Below, piece by piece: positions 8,837 through 17,617 of a stretch of DNA of 64,000 nucleotides. The notes beneath the pieces are model-generated. The model was not told where the DNA came from. It did not search any database and saw nothing but the letters and a program-made list of their open reading frames with translations. The translations under genes and the position numbers were made by a program. The stretch lies in contig NZ_JOAK01000003.1 in assembly GCF_000720455.1 (NCBI RefSeq), positions 186,001 to 250,000 of the forward strand, given 5' to 3'. This DNA is from Streptomyces virginiae (GTDB lineage: Bacteria; Actinomycetota; Actinomycetes; Streptomycetales; Streptomycetaceae). How positions within the stretch are numbered: the first letter of the stretch is position 1; every line of letters begins with the position of its first letter.

Positions 8837-9145
8837 TCAGATACGGGTCGTTACGTCGACGCCGGGCTCCTTCGACGGCCGTGCGGCCGCTGCCGCCGCG
8901 TGCAGGGAGCGCAGCGCCAGCATCAGGATTCCGATGTCGTCCAGGTACACCGGGTCCGGAATCAGGTCCACGGGGGAGACGGTGTAGATCAGGGCGCCCC
9001 AGAACAGGGCCTTGTCGTGCAGCGGGATGCCCGCGTCGGTCAGCAGCCGCCGCGCCTTGAGCACGCGGACGAACAGCACGGCCGCGGCGATCGCGACCCC
9101 CACCGTGAGGACCGTGCCGACGATGAGCCAGACCTTTCCGTCCAT
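8837..9145 (-). CDS. DUF1232 (YkvA-like) small membrane protein
   Basis: 102 residues. A signal-anchor helix at residues 5-28 is followed by the DUF1232 core, KALFWGALIYTVSPVDLIPD with DDIGILMLAL after it. Function is unknown in the family. It converges on the VOC gene with a 16-bp gap. Confidence 0.85.
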   Translation of the reverse strand: MDGKVWLIVGTVLTVGVAIAAAVLFVRVLKARRLLTDAGIPLHDKALFWGALIYTVSPVDLIPDPVYLDDIGILMLALRSLHAAAAAARPSKEPGVDVTTRI

Positions 9146-9200
9146 GGCGCCCCTATACCCCGATTTCGGGTGGTGATACCTGCCCGGCGGCCGGAGCCCC

Positions 9201-9665
9201 TCAGGCGCCCTGCCCGCGCAGGCGGCGCCCGACCTCGCCCAGCCCCTCGGCGAGCGCGTCGAGCTGCGCCGGGGTGAGGACGTCGACCAGGACCTCCCGG
9301 ACCGTGGCCACGTGACCCGGCGCGGCCTCCTCCAGCTTCGCGCTGCCGGCGTCGGTGAGCACGGCGAAGACCCCGCGCACGTCCGAGGGGCAGCTGCGGC
9401 GGCGGACCAGCCCGGCCTTCTCCATCTGGGTGACCTGGTACGTCAGCCCGCTCTTGGAGTTGATCAGGCCGTTGGCCAGCTCGGTCATCCGCAGCTCCCG
9501 CCCCGGGGCCGCGGCGAGCCGTACGAGGATCTCGTACTGCGGGTGCGAGAGCCCCGCGTCGTCCTTGAGCTGCTGGTCGAGGCGCCGGTTCACCAGGGCC
9601 GAGGCGGCCAGGAAGCCGCTCCAGGCGCGCATCTCCCGCTCGTCCAGCCATCTCGGTTCAGCCAT
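9201..9665 (-). CDS. MarR-family repressor
   Basis: 154 residues with the MarR winged helix-turn-helix: LSHPQYEILVRLAAAPGREL, the recognition helix around NGLINSKSGLTYQVTQMEKAG, and the wing RRRSCPSDVRGVFAVLTDAG. It is divergent from the doxX-like gene. The 121-bp gap carries two copies of an inverted repeat, so it most likely represses both itself and the neighbour. MarR/DoxX pairs of this kind often respond to oxidants or thiol-reactive compounds, but I see no conserved sensing Cys beyond the single Cys in RSCPSD. Confidence 0.9.
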   Translation of the reverse strand: MAEPRWLDEREMRAWSGFLAASALVNRRLDQQLKDDAGLSHPQYEILVRLAAAPGRELRMTELANGLINSKSGLTYQVTQMEKAGLVRRRSCPSDVRGVFAVLTDAGSAKLEEAAPGHVATVREVLVDVLTPAQLDALAEGLGEVGRRLRGQGA

Positions 9666-9686
9666 GGCCCCACCCTACACGGGTTG

Positions 9687-9737
9687 TTCGAATTTGAATC
9701 ACCGGCTAGGGTCCATGGCCAGCGGTTCGAATTTGAA
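9687..9737. promoter_or_regulatory. Twin MarR operators
   Basis: The 12-mer TTCGAATTTGAA occurs twice, at 9687-9698 and 9726-9737, 39 bp apart. It is an imperfect palindrome (half-site TTCRAA). The first copy overlaps the MarR gene promoter region and the second precedes the doxX-like gene. The longer context TTGTTCGAATTTGAA and GTTCGAATTTGAACAA is also shared. These are the only A+T-rich elements of the gap. Confidence 0.8.
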
Positions 9738-9786
9738 CAACTCTTCACCTGCCTCCCCGGGCCGCACGACCGGAAGGACCCCCACG

Positions 9787-10350
9787 ATGACCAGCCCCTC
9801 CGCCACCGCCACGACGCCGCAGGCGGCCGCGCCCGCAGCGCCGTCCCGGCCCGCCGCCCTCTCCACCCCCGGCCACGACACCGGCCTGCTGCTCCTGCGC
9901 CTCGTCCTCGGCCTCACCATGGCCGGACACGGCGCCCAGAAGCTCTTCGGCTGGTTCGGCGGCGGCGGCATCAGCGGCACCGGCCAGTTCTTCACCGCCA
10001 GCGGCTACCCCGCCGGCGACGCCATGGCCGTCCTCGCCGGCCTGACCGAGACCCTCGGCGGCCTCGGCCTCGCCGCGGGCCTGCTGACCCCGCTCGCCGG
10101 CGCCGCCGTCGTCGGCACCCTCGTCAACGCGATCGCCGTCCACGGCACGGGCGCCTTCTTCGCCCCCGCCGGCATCGAATACGAACTCGTGCTGACCGCG
10201 GGCGCCGCGGCCCTCGCCCTGACCGGCCCCGGCCGGTACGCCGTCGACGGCTTCCTCCCCGTCCTGCGCGCCCACCGCCTCGCCCACGGAGCCCTCGCCC
10301 TCGGCCTCGGCGTCGTCCTCGCGGCCGTCATGCTCCTCGTGCGCAACTAG
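9787..10350 (+). CDS. DoxX-family membrane protein
   Basis: 187 residues. A Pro/Ala-rich leader of about 35 residues precedes four membrane segments. The family signature GLTMAGHGAQKLFGWFGG begins around residue 54. DoxX/SURF4-like proteins are implicated in thiol-oxidative stress systems and quinone-linked reactions, but the reaction is unproven. ATG 9787 follows GGAAGGA. Likely controlled by the divergent MarR through the twin operators. Confidence 0.88.
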   Translation: MTSPSATATTPQAAAPAAPSRPAALSTPGHDTGLLLLRLVLGLTMAGHGAQKLFGWFGGGGISGTGQFFTASGYPAGDAMAVLAGLTETLGGLGLAAGLLTPLAGAAVVGTLVNAIAVHGTGAFFAPAGIEYELVLTAGAAALALTGPGRYAVDGFLPVLRAHRLAHGALALGLGVVLAAVMLLVRN

Positions 10351-10352
10351 TT

Positions 10353-10988
10353 TCAGATCGTGACCGGGCCGCGGGCGGTGGCGAACTCGACCGATACCAG
10401 GCCCGGTTCCTCGTCCTCGACCCAGGTGACGTCGATCTGGTCGAGGGGGTGGTCGGCCGGTTCGCCGAGGAACTCGGCGATGGAGGCGGCGTCGCCGGCG
10501 AGGGAGACCCCGTGGATGGTGGTGGAGGTCCGCGGATCGGCGCTCGGGCGCTCCTCGTCGGGCACCAACCACTGGAGGAAGTAGGGCAGTTGCGGGTCCT
10601 CCAGCAGTTCCAGCAGGCCGATCTGCTTCCACCTCAGGTCGAAGCCGTCGGGGCGGACGCGGTGCCCGTCGGCCGCGGTGCGGCCGAGGCGGGCCTCGAC
10701 CGGGGCGATGTCGTCGACGGAGACCACCCAACCGAGCCAGCCGCCGCCCTCGGCGGCGCGGCGCGCGACCGCCCGGCCGAAGGGTGCGCGGTCGGCGGCG
10801 GGGTGGTCGAGCGTGGTGACGACCTCGACGTAGGTGCCGCCGCTCAGCGGGAGAACGAAATTGCGGGTGCCGAACCGCGGGTGCACGCCCCCGTCGACGA
10901 ACCCGGCGCCGAGGGCCGATCCGATCCACTGAACGGTCGAGACGAAGCTGTCGCGGGCCACCGCATAGGACACGTGATCAAGTCGCAC
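10353..10988 (-). CDS. Glyoxalase-like domain protein
   Basis: About 211 residues, opening with LDHVSYAV and containing a long glyoxalase_3-type domain (GTRNFVLPLSGGTYVEVV; LRWKQIGLLELLEDPQLPYF). GTG at 10988 is preferred because the domain starts right there; an ATG ten codons earlier is possible. Enzymatic function unknown. It converges on the doxX-like gene with a 2-bp gap, so no terminator is visible. Confidence 0.8.
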   Translation of the reverse strand: MRLDHVSYAVARDSFVSTVQWIGSALGAGFVDGGVHPRFGTRNFVLPLSGGTYVEVVTTLDHPAADRAPFGRAVARRAAEGGGWLGWVVSVDDIAPVEARLGRTAADGHRVRPDGFDLRWKQIGLLELLEDPQLPYFLQWLVPDEERPSADPRTSTTIHGVSLAGDAASIAEFLGEPADHPLDQIDVTWVEDEEPGLVSVEFATARGPVTI

Positions 10989-11164
10989 CGCGCCAGCATC
11001 ACCCGGCAACCCGCACAAATCCCGACGCCACGCCCGCCGCCCGGCCCCGTCCCCCGTGGATTCAGCCGTGGAGGGGATCGATCACCGTCATCCCGGCGGG
11101 GGCGCCCGGGGGTGTCCGGGGCCCGAGCTGATTGGCCCCGGACATTCGGGGGAAGAGCGCTCAA

Positions 11165-12967
11165 ATGACACAACCCATCGAGGACTACGCACTCATCGGC
11201 GACCTCATGACCAGCGGGCTCGTCGGTCGCGACGGGTCCATCGACTGGCTGTGCCTGCCGCGTTTCGACTCTGCGGCCTGCTTCGCCAGGCTCCTCGGCG
11301 ACGAGGAGAACGGCCACTGGCGCATCGCCCCCCTCGGCGCCGCCGACGGCGAACGCTGCACCCGCCGCGCCTACGTCGACGGCTCACTGGTCCTCGAGTC
11401 GTACTGGGAGACCGAGACCGGCACCGTCAAGGTCATCGACTTCATGCCGCAGCGCGACGTCGCCCCCGACGTCGTCCGCATCGTCGAGGGCGTCAGCGGC
11501 ACCGTCAGGATGCTCAGCACCCTGCGCCTGCGCTTCGACTACGGCCACGTCGTGCCCTGGGTGCGCCGCAGCGACGGCGACCGGGTCGCCGTCGCCGGAC
11601 CCGACTCCGCGTGGTTCCGCAGCGAACCCCCCGTCCGCACCTGGGGCGAGGAGAACAGCACCCGCTCCCAGTTCCCCGTCACCGCCGGCCGACGCGTCGC
11701 CTTCGTCCTGACCTGGCACCCCTCGCACGACCCGCGCCCCGAACCCACCGACCCCTTCGAGGCCCTGGAGTGCAGCCTCTCCGACTGGCGCGAGTGGGCC
11801 TCCCAGTGCCGCTACGACGGCCCCTACAAGGAAGCGGTCACCCGCTCCCTGATCACCCTCAAGGCCCTCACCTACGCCCCGACCGGCGGCATCGTCGCCG
11901 CCGCCACCACCTCCCTGCCCGAGGAGCTCGGCGGCGTGCGCAACTGGGACTACCGCTACTGCTGGCTGCGCGACGCCACCCTCACCCTCGGCTCCCTCCT
12001 CACCACCGGCTTCCTCGACGAGGCCCGCGCCTGGCGCGAATGGCTCCTGCGCGCGGTCGCCGGCGCCCCCGCCGACCTCCAGATCATGTACGGCATCGGG
12101 GGCGAACGGCGGATCCCCGAGAGCGAACTGCCCTGGCTGCGCGGCTACGCCTCCTCCGCACCCGTCCGCGTCGGCAACGCCGCCGTCGACCAGCTCCAGC
12201 TCGACGTGTACGGGGAGGTCATGGACTCACTGCACCTGGCCAGATCCTTCGGGCTGCCCGCCGAAGCCCACTCCTGGCGGATCCAGCTCGCGCTCCTGGA
12301 CTTCCTGGAACGGAACTGGCACCGCCCCGACGAGGGCCTCTGGGAGGTGCGCGGCCCCCGCCGGCACTTCGTGCACTCCAAGGTGATGGCCTGGGTGGCC
12401 GCGGACCGGGCCGTGCGGACCCTGGAGAGCGACCCCTCGCTGCCCGGCGAGGTGGACCGCTGGCGCGCCATGCGCGACGCGGTCCACCAGGACGTGTGCG
12501 AGAAGGGGTTCGACCCAGAGCGGGGCACCTTCACCCAGTACTACGGCTCCCGCGAACTCGACGCGGCGACCCTGCTCATCCCCAGGGTCGGGTTCCTCCC
12601 GCCCGACGACCCCCGCGTCACCGGCACCGTCGACGCCGTGCGCGCCGAACTCGGCCGCAGCGGTCTGGTCCGCCGCTACAGCACCGCCGACACCAACGAC
12701 GGACTGCCCGGCGACGAAGGCGCCTTCCTCGCCTGCTCGTTCTGGCTGGCCGACGCCCTGCACCTGACGGGCCGGGAGGACGAGGCCCGCGCCCTCTTCG
12801 AACGGCTGCTGACGGTGTGCAACGACGTCGGACTGCTCGCCGAGGAGTACGACCCCGTCTCCGGGCGCCAACTCGGCAACTTCCCACAGGCGTTCAGCCA
12901 CGTCGGCCTGGTGAACACCGCACTCACCCTGGCCGGCATGGAAAAGCGGACCACCGAGGCGGGCTGA
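11165..12967 (+). CDS. Glycoside hydrolase family 15 (glucoamylase/trehalase-like)
   Basis: 600 residues, cytoplasmic, no signal peptide. Family GH15 motifs are seen: MTQPIEDYALIGD at the start, GRDGSIDWLCLPRFDS, NWDYRYCWLRDAT near residue 260 and the end segment GNFPQAFSHVGLVNTAL, which carries the catalytic region. Actinobacterial members of this length include the mycobacterial GH15 trehalase, so trehalose or alpha-glucan hydrolysis is likely. Start at 11165 is chosen with GGGGGAAGAG 7-8 bases upstream; the ATG at 11132 lacks one. The membrane-protein gene follows 5 bp later. Confidence 0.9.
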   Translation: MTQPIEDYALIGDLMTSGLVGRDGSIDWLCLPRFDSAACFARLLGDEENGHWRIAPLGAADGERCTRRAYVDGSLVLESYWETETGTVKVIDFMPQRDVAPDVVRIVEGVSGTVRMLSTLRLRFDYGHVVPWVRRSDGDRVAVAGPDSAWFRSEPPVRTWGEENSTRSQFPVTAGRRVAFVLTWHPSHDPRPEPTDPFEALECSLSDWREWASQCRYDGPYKEAVTRSLITLKALTYAPTGGIVAAATTSLPEELGGVRNWDYRYCWLRDATLTLGSLLTTGFLDEARAWREWLLRAVAGAPADLQIMYGIGGERRIPESELPWLRGYASSAPVRVGNAAVDQLQLDVYGEVMDSLHLARSFGLPAEAHSWRIQLALLDFLERNWHRPDEGLWEVRGPRRHFVHSKVMAWVAADRAVRTLESDPSLPGEVDRWRAMRDAVHQDVCEKGFDPERGTFTQYYGSRELDAATLLIPRVGFLPPDDPRVTGTVDAVRAELGRSGLVRRYSTADTNDGLPGDEGAFLACSFWLADALHLTGREDEARALFERLLTVCNDVGLLAEEYDPVSGRQLGNFPQAFSHVGLVNTALTLAGMEKRTTEAG

Positions 12968-12972
12968 CGACC

Positions 12973-13818
12973 GTGGAACTGCCCCAGCAGCGCGCCGAAG
13001 GCGCAGGACCCTTCACCACCCGGCTCACCTGGCAGCGCCCCGAAGGCGACACGGTGGTGTGGGAGTCGCGGCCCGCCCGCAGGCGCGGAACCCTCGCGGT
13101 CCGCAGCCCGGGAGAGACGGCCGCCAGGACGACGACGGCCGATGCCGAGGCCCTCGGCCGACTGCGACGCCTCAACACCATCGCCTCCGCCGCGTTCTTC
13201 GTCGGCGGAGCCCTCTTCGCCCTCGGCGCCGCTGTGGCCCAGTTCGGCTGGGGCGACACGGCCGAGAGCGCCGCGATCTACTTCGCGGGAGGCCTGTTCT
13301 TCAACACCGGCGGCTACGTCTCCCTCCTCCAGGTGCTCAACGGGCCCCGGCACACCCCGGAGGGCGGCGGCCGGCTGGTCACCGCCCGCTGGAAGTGGTG
13401 GGGGTACGAGCCGATGCGCCTGGACTGGCTGAGCACGTTCGTGCTGTTCGTCGGGACGCTCGTGTTCGGCGTCAACCTCCTGGACTCCTTCCTCCAGGGC
13501 CTCACCGCCCAGCAGACCAACCGGCTGATCTGGACCCCCGACGTGATCGGATGCCTGCTGTTCCTGCTCTCGGGACACCTGGCGTTCGTCGAGATCTGCC
13601 ACCGCCCCTGGCCCTGCCTGCGCTCGCGCAGCCTCGGCTGGTGGGTCGTCGCCGTGAACCAGTTCGGATCGGTGCTGTTCATGGTCTCGGCCCTGGCCGC
13701 CTTCACCCGGCCCGCCACCGGCAGCCTGGTCAACTCCGGAATCGCCAACTGGGGCACGCTGTGCGGCGCCCTGTGCTTCTCGCTCGGCGGGATCCTCCAG
13801 GCCTTCGAACGGCCCTAG
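12973..13818 (+). CDS. Polytopic membrane protein of unknown function
   Basis: 281 residues from a GTG start, with the stop of the GH15 gene 5 bp upstream, so it is cotranscribed. A soluble N-terminal stretch of about 65 residues precedes six hydrophobic segments, with well-spaced Trp/Arg-rich loops (RWKWWGYEPMRLDWL). Not recognised beyond a general resemblance to Streptomyces YrhK-like membrane proteins. Its stop overlaps the convergent phosphatase stop by 4 bp. Confidence 0.75.
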   Translation: MELPQQRAEGAGPFTTRLTWQRPEGDTVVWESRPARRRGTLAVRSPGETAARTTTADAEALGRLRRLNTIASAAFFVGGALFALGAAVAQFGWGDTAESAAIYFAGGLFFNTGGYVSLLQVLNGPRHTPEGGGRLVTARWKWWGYEPMRLDWLSTFVLFVGTLVFGVNLLDSFLQGLTAQQTNRLIWTPDVIGCLLFLLSGHLAFVEICHRPWPCLRSRSLGWWVVAVNQFGSVLFMVSALAAFTRPATGSLVNSGIANWGTLCGALCFSLGGILQAFERP

Positions 13819-15980
13819 GTGTCCGCTCCCGGGCCGGCTGTCACGGCCCGCTCGCAGCCGCCCGTGAGGGACGCCAACAGCAGGGCGATGTCGTCCGGCC
13901 GGTCGGCGGCGTTGCCGATCAGCCGGTCGGCCGTCTCGGTCAGCGGAACCGGCGGCTGCGACGCCAGCGCCAGCCGCAGCCGCTCCACCCCCTCGTCGAT
14001 GTCGACGCCGGGCAGCTCCACCAGCCCGTCCGTGTACAGGGCGAGCACCGCGCCCGGCGCCAGCCGGAGCTCCGTGACCGGGTACGTGGCTTCCGGGTCG
14101 ACGCCGAGCACCACCCCGCCCGCCAGGTCCAGCACCTCCGTCCGGCCGTCGGGACGGCGCAACAACGGCTGTGGGTGCCCGGCCCGGACCGCCTGGGCGG
14201 AGCCCGACGCCGGGTCGAGCACCACGTAGCAGCAGCTGGCGAACTGGCCCGGGTCGAGGTCGATGAGCAGCCGGTTGGTGCCGCGCACGACCTGCTCGGG
14301 TGTGCTGCCGGCGAGCGCGAAGGCCCGTACCGCGCTCCGGAGCTGCCCCATGGTCGCGGCGGCGGCCACACCGTGGCCCTGGACGTCGCCGATGACGAGG
14401 GCCAGCCGGCCCGATCCGGTCTCGACCACGTCGTACCAGTCGCCGCCCACGTCCATGCCGGCCGAGCCGGGCAGATAGCGGCCGACCGTGTCCACGTGCT
14501 GCCGCACGGGCAGCCGGTGCGGCAGCAGCGCCGCCTGGAGCCCGTGGGCGAGAGCCGCCTCGCTGTCGTAACGCCGGGCCCGTGCCAGGGCCTGCGCGAT
14601 CAGCCCGGCCAGCGCGGTCAGCACCGTACGCTCCTCCGGGCTGAAGCCGCGCGGCGAGTCGAAGCCGAGGATGCACGAGCCGACCGGACGGCCGGAGGCG
14701 ATCAGCGGCAGGAAGGCCCGCGCGCCCACGTCGGCGTCCAGCGGAATGCCCGGATAGGCGGCGGCCAGCCGCTGCATCGACTCGAAGAACAGCGGCCGGC
14801 CCGTGGTCAGCGTCTCCACACCCGGCAGCCGGACGTCGAGCGCGACCCCGTCGAACCGGTTCAGGAACCCCTGGGGGAAACCGGTCTCCCAGGCCAGGTG
14901 CAGGTGCCGTTCGTCGAGCAGGTAGATCGCGAGCTGGCGGCCGCCGAAGGCGGGCAGCAGCTCCTCGGTGACCACCGCCGACACCTGCCGGGCCGTGACC
15001 GCCTCCGTCAGGGCGATGGCGAGGGCCACCGGCCGGCAGAGCGCGGACGCCTGGTCGGCCGGCGAGCCCGCGCCGGGATCGGCCGCCGACGTGGGCGTGT
15101 AGGCGGGCGGGTCGGCCGTGCCGATCGTCACGGTCACGCCGTCCGGCGCCGGGTAGAGGCCCACCGACAGCCACTCGCCCGGCGGGTGCCGGCCGCGGCG
15201 GGCGGAGAAGTGCACCGGCTCCGAGGACATGAAGACGGCCCGGAAGTGGTCGTCGTGCGAGGGGTGCCCGAGCCACGGCACCGCCTCCCACAGCAGCCGC
15301 CCGTGCAGTTGCCCGACGCCGACGCCCAGCACGTGCTCCGCCGCGATGTTGACGAAGCCGATCCGGCCCTGCCGGTCCAGGGAGAGCACCGCCTGGGTGA
15401 GCCGGTCCACGGCGCGGCGGGCACCCCCGGCCCCCGCCTCGGCCTCGGGCGGCGGAGCCGGCACGGTGACCGGGTCGCCTTCCCACACCACCGGCTCCCC
15501 GGCCGCCGACAGCGCCGCCAGCTCGCGCGCCAGCCCCTCCGCGGCCTCCCGGAGCCGCCTGCGGTCCCGGGCCCCGACCGGGACGCCGGGGGTGGCCGGG
15601 CGCAGCACCAGCAGCACGCCGAACCGCTCCGCCCCCGCGATCAGCGGCTCGTACAGCGAGGCGAAGGGGAAGGGCAGTCCGGCGACCAGCTGCGGGAAGC
15701 GGCTCATGGCCGACGCGGCGTCGGCGAGGTGTACGGCCTGCCCCGAGCGGTAGGCCTCGGCGACCGGAAAGGGCCGGTTGACCTGCATCCGCCACCACGG
15801 CCGGAACAGCGGCAGCGGCAGCCCCGTGAACAGGGCCAGCTGCAGGAGTTCGCCGGAGCGCGAGCGCAGGTAGACCCCGCCCGCGTACCCGCCCACGGCC
15901 TCCACGGCGCTCACGGCGGCCCGGGCGAGCGCCTGGACCACGGCGTCGGTGGCGGCGCCGACGCTGTCCGCTCTCGCCAT
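13815..15980 (-). CDS. SpoIIE-type PP2C serine phosphatase with GAF and PAS domains
   Basis: About 721 residues. Order: GAF-like domain (about 1-165), PAS domain (about 185-290; FVNIAAEHVLGVGVGQLHG), second GAF (about 295-455), then the PP2C/SpoIIE domain. The latter has the metal-binding set GGDWYDVVE, VIGDVQGHG, ALYTDGLVEL and DDIALLL. Such proteins dephosphorylate anti-sigma-factor antagonists in response to signals sensed by GAF/PAS. No RsbW-like kinase domain is present. The start is uncertain: ATGs at 16019, 16001 and 15980 are in frame. I use 15980 because it follows the MFS stop by 7 bp. Confidence 0.88.
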   Translation of the reverse strand: MARADSVGAATDAVVQALARAAVSAVEAVGGYAGGVYLRSRSGELLQLALFTGLPLPLFRPWWRMQVNRPFPVAEAYRSGQAVHLADAASAMSRFPQLVAGLPFPFASLYEPLIAGAERFGVLLVLRPATPGVPVGARDRRRLREAAEGLARELAALSAAGEPVVWEGDPVTVPAPPPEAEAGAGGARRAVDRLTQAVLSLDRQGRIGFVNIAAEHVLGVGVGQLHGRLLWEAVPWLGHPSHDDHFRAVFMSSEPVHFSARRGRHPPGEWLSVGLYPAPDGVTVTIGTADPPAYTPTSAADPGAGSPADQASALCRPVALAIALTEAVTARQVSAVVTEELLPAFGGRQLAIYLLDERHLHLAWETGFPQGFLNRFDGVALDVRLPGVETLTTGRPLFFESMQRLAAAYPGIPLDADVGARAFLPLIASGRPVGSCILGFDSPRGFSPEERTVLTALAGLIAQALARARRYDSEAALAHGLQAALLPHRLPVRQHVDTVGRYLPGSAGMDVGGDWYDVVETGSGRLALVIGDVQGHGVAAAATMGQLRSAVRAFALAGSTPEQVVRGTNRLLIDLDPGQFASCCYVVLDPASGSAQAVRAGHPQPLLRRPDGRTEVLDLAGGVVLGVDPEATYPVTELRLAPGAVLALYTDGLVELPGVDIDEGVERLRLALASQPPVPLTETADRLIGNAADRPDDIALLLASLTGGCERAVTAGPGADT

Positions 15981-15987
15981 CACACAG

Positions 15988-17496
15988 TCAGGATGCGCCA
16001 TCGGCGACGGCATCGGCATCCCGGCGCCGAGGCCGTTCGGGCCGCTCCCGCGGGCCTGGTCCGGGGCCGCGCCGGCCCGTTCCGCGCAGCCCCGCCACCA
16101 CCGCGGCCGACGCGAGCAGGAGCACCACGGCCACCGTGCGCAGCGCGGTCCCCATCGCCTCGGTGAAGGCGGCGACCTGGACCGGATCCTGCGCGTCCCC
16201 GTGGAAGCGGGAGGCCAGCACCGTACCCACCACGGCCACGCCGAGGGCGGCCCCGACCTCCCTGGCCGCCGTGTTCAGACCGGAGCCGAGCCCGGCCTGG
16301 TGCGCGGGCAGCGCGCCGACCACCGTCAGGGTCAGCGAGGGCGCGGACAGGCCCGCGCCGGCCGACAGGACCAGCAGGTAGAGCGCGTACAGGGCGTACG
16401 GGGTGCCCGCGTCGGCCGTGGAGACCAGCAGCAGGCCCGCCCCGATCAGGCCGAGCCCGGCGCCCACCGGCAGCCGGGGCCCGGTGCGCTCCTCCAGCCG
16501 CGCCCCGAACCGGGGCAGCAGGGCCATCCCGACGGTCAGCGGGACGATCGCGAGACCGGCCCCGGCCGCGGAGAACCCCTTCGCGTACTGCAGGTACTGC
16601 GCGTTGACGAAGAACAGCGCGAACATCCCGAAGAAGCCGGCGCCGATGCCGAGCGTCCCGGCGCGCAGCCTGCGCGAGGCGAAGATCCGCGGGTCCAGCA
16701 GCGGGCGGGCGGCGCGCAGCGCGTGTCCGGTGAAGGCGGCGAGGAGTACCGCGCCCGCGGCGAAGGCGGTCAGCACGCGGGCCGAGGCCCAGCCGTACGC
16801 CGGCCCCTCGATGATCCCGTAGACCACCGCGACCAGTGCTCCGGTGAGCAGTACCGTGCCCAGGGGGTCGACGGCCGCGTCGGGCCGCGAGGGAGTACGG
16901 GGGACCGTACGGGCCACGGCGACGGCGAGCAGCGCGCCGAGCGGGACGACGGTCCAGAACAGGGCCCGCCAGGTCAGGTACTCGCCGGCCAGGCCGCCGC
17001 CGACGTTGCCCGCCAGTCCGCCGAGGCCCACGGCGAGCGTCCAGGTGGCCAGGGCCCGGCCGCGGGCCTGCGGCGGACTCAGGTGGATCAGGACCGACAT
17101 CGTGGCGGGCATGATCAGGGCCGCGCCGGCCCCGCACAGGCCGCGCCCGGCGATCAGTACGGCCGGGACCGGGGCGAGCGCGCTGACGGCCGCGCCCGCG
17201 ACGAAGAGGCCGAGCCCGGCGAGCAGGGCGCCCTTGCGGCCGTGGCGGTCGCCGAGCGCCCCGGCGGGGATCAGCAGGGCGGCGAAGACGACGACGTAGG
17301 CGTCCACCGACCACAGCAGCTCGCCGGGGTCCGGGCGCAGGTCGGAGGCGGCGAGCTGCGGGATCAGCAGGTTGACGGCGGCGACCAGGGCCTGGGCGGT
17401 CAGCACGCAGGCGCACAGGACGAACAGGGCGGGCCGGGAGAGGGATGGCGCGGTCGGGTCGACCGTCGGGTCCCGCGGGACGGCATGGCGGAGCAC
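15988..17496 (-). CDS. DHA2-type MFS transporter (14 segments)
   Basis: 502 residues with about 14 membrane segments. The DHA2 signature lies around LIPQLAASDLRPDPGELLWS and the A-motif is GALGDRHGRKGALL. The segment-5 motif GRALATWTLAVGLGGLAGNVGGG is typical of proton-driven drug antiporters. It is divergent from a LysR gene with 121 bp between. That arrangement usually means the LysR protein controls it. The substrate is probably an antibiotic or other small organic molecule. Confidence 0.88.
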   Translation of the reverse strand: MLRHAVPRDPTVDPTAPSLSRPALFVLCACVLTAQALVAAVNLLIPQLAASDLRPDPGELLWSVDAYVVVFAALLIPAGALGDRHGRKGALLAGLGLFVAGAAVSALAPVPAVLIAGRGLCGAGAALIMPATMSVLIHLSPPQARGRALATWTLAVGLGGLAGNVGGGLAGEYLTWRALFWTVVPLGALLAVAVARTVPRTPSRPDAAVDPLGTVLLTGALVAVVYGIIEGPAYGWASARVLTAFAAGAVLLAAFTGHALRAARPLLDPRIFASRRLRAGTLGIGAGFFGMFALFFVNAQYLQYAKGFSAAGAGLAIVPLTVGMALLPRFGARLEERTGPRLPVGAGLGLIGAGLLLVSTADAGTPYALYALYLLVLSAGAGLSAPSLTLTVVGALPAHQAGLGSGLNTAAREVGAALGVAVVGTVLASRFHGDAQDPVQVAAFTEAMGTALRTVAVVLLLASAAVVAGLRGTGRRGPGPGPRERPERPRRRDADAVADGAS

Positions 17497-17617
17497 GGCT
17501 CCTCCTGGGAGTCGGGAATCGAGAGGGAGTGGGAACGGGAAGAGCGGTGCTCATCCCCCCTGATTCACCGTAGAGTTGGCGTGACCTGCTTTCCAGTGCA
17601 AGTTGTGCAAGGGATCC

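Noticed and set aside
12676..15798. 1040-codon open frame on the minus strand
   Set aside because: It is the shadow of the GH15, membrane-protein and phosphatase genes in another frame; its product is Arg/Gly/Ala-rich without any domain.
13059..16166. 1035-codon open frame on the plus strand
   Set aside because: Antisense to the PP2C phosphatase gene, which has full catalytic motifs; long antisense frames are normal at this G+C content.
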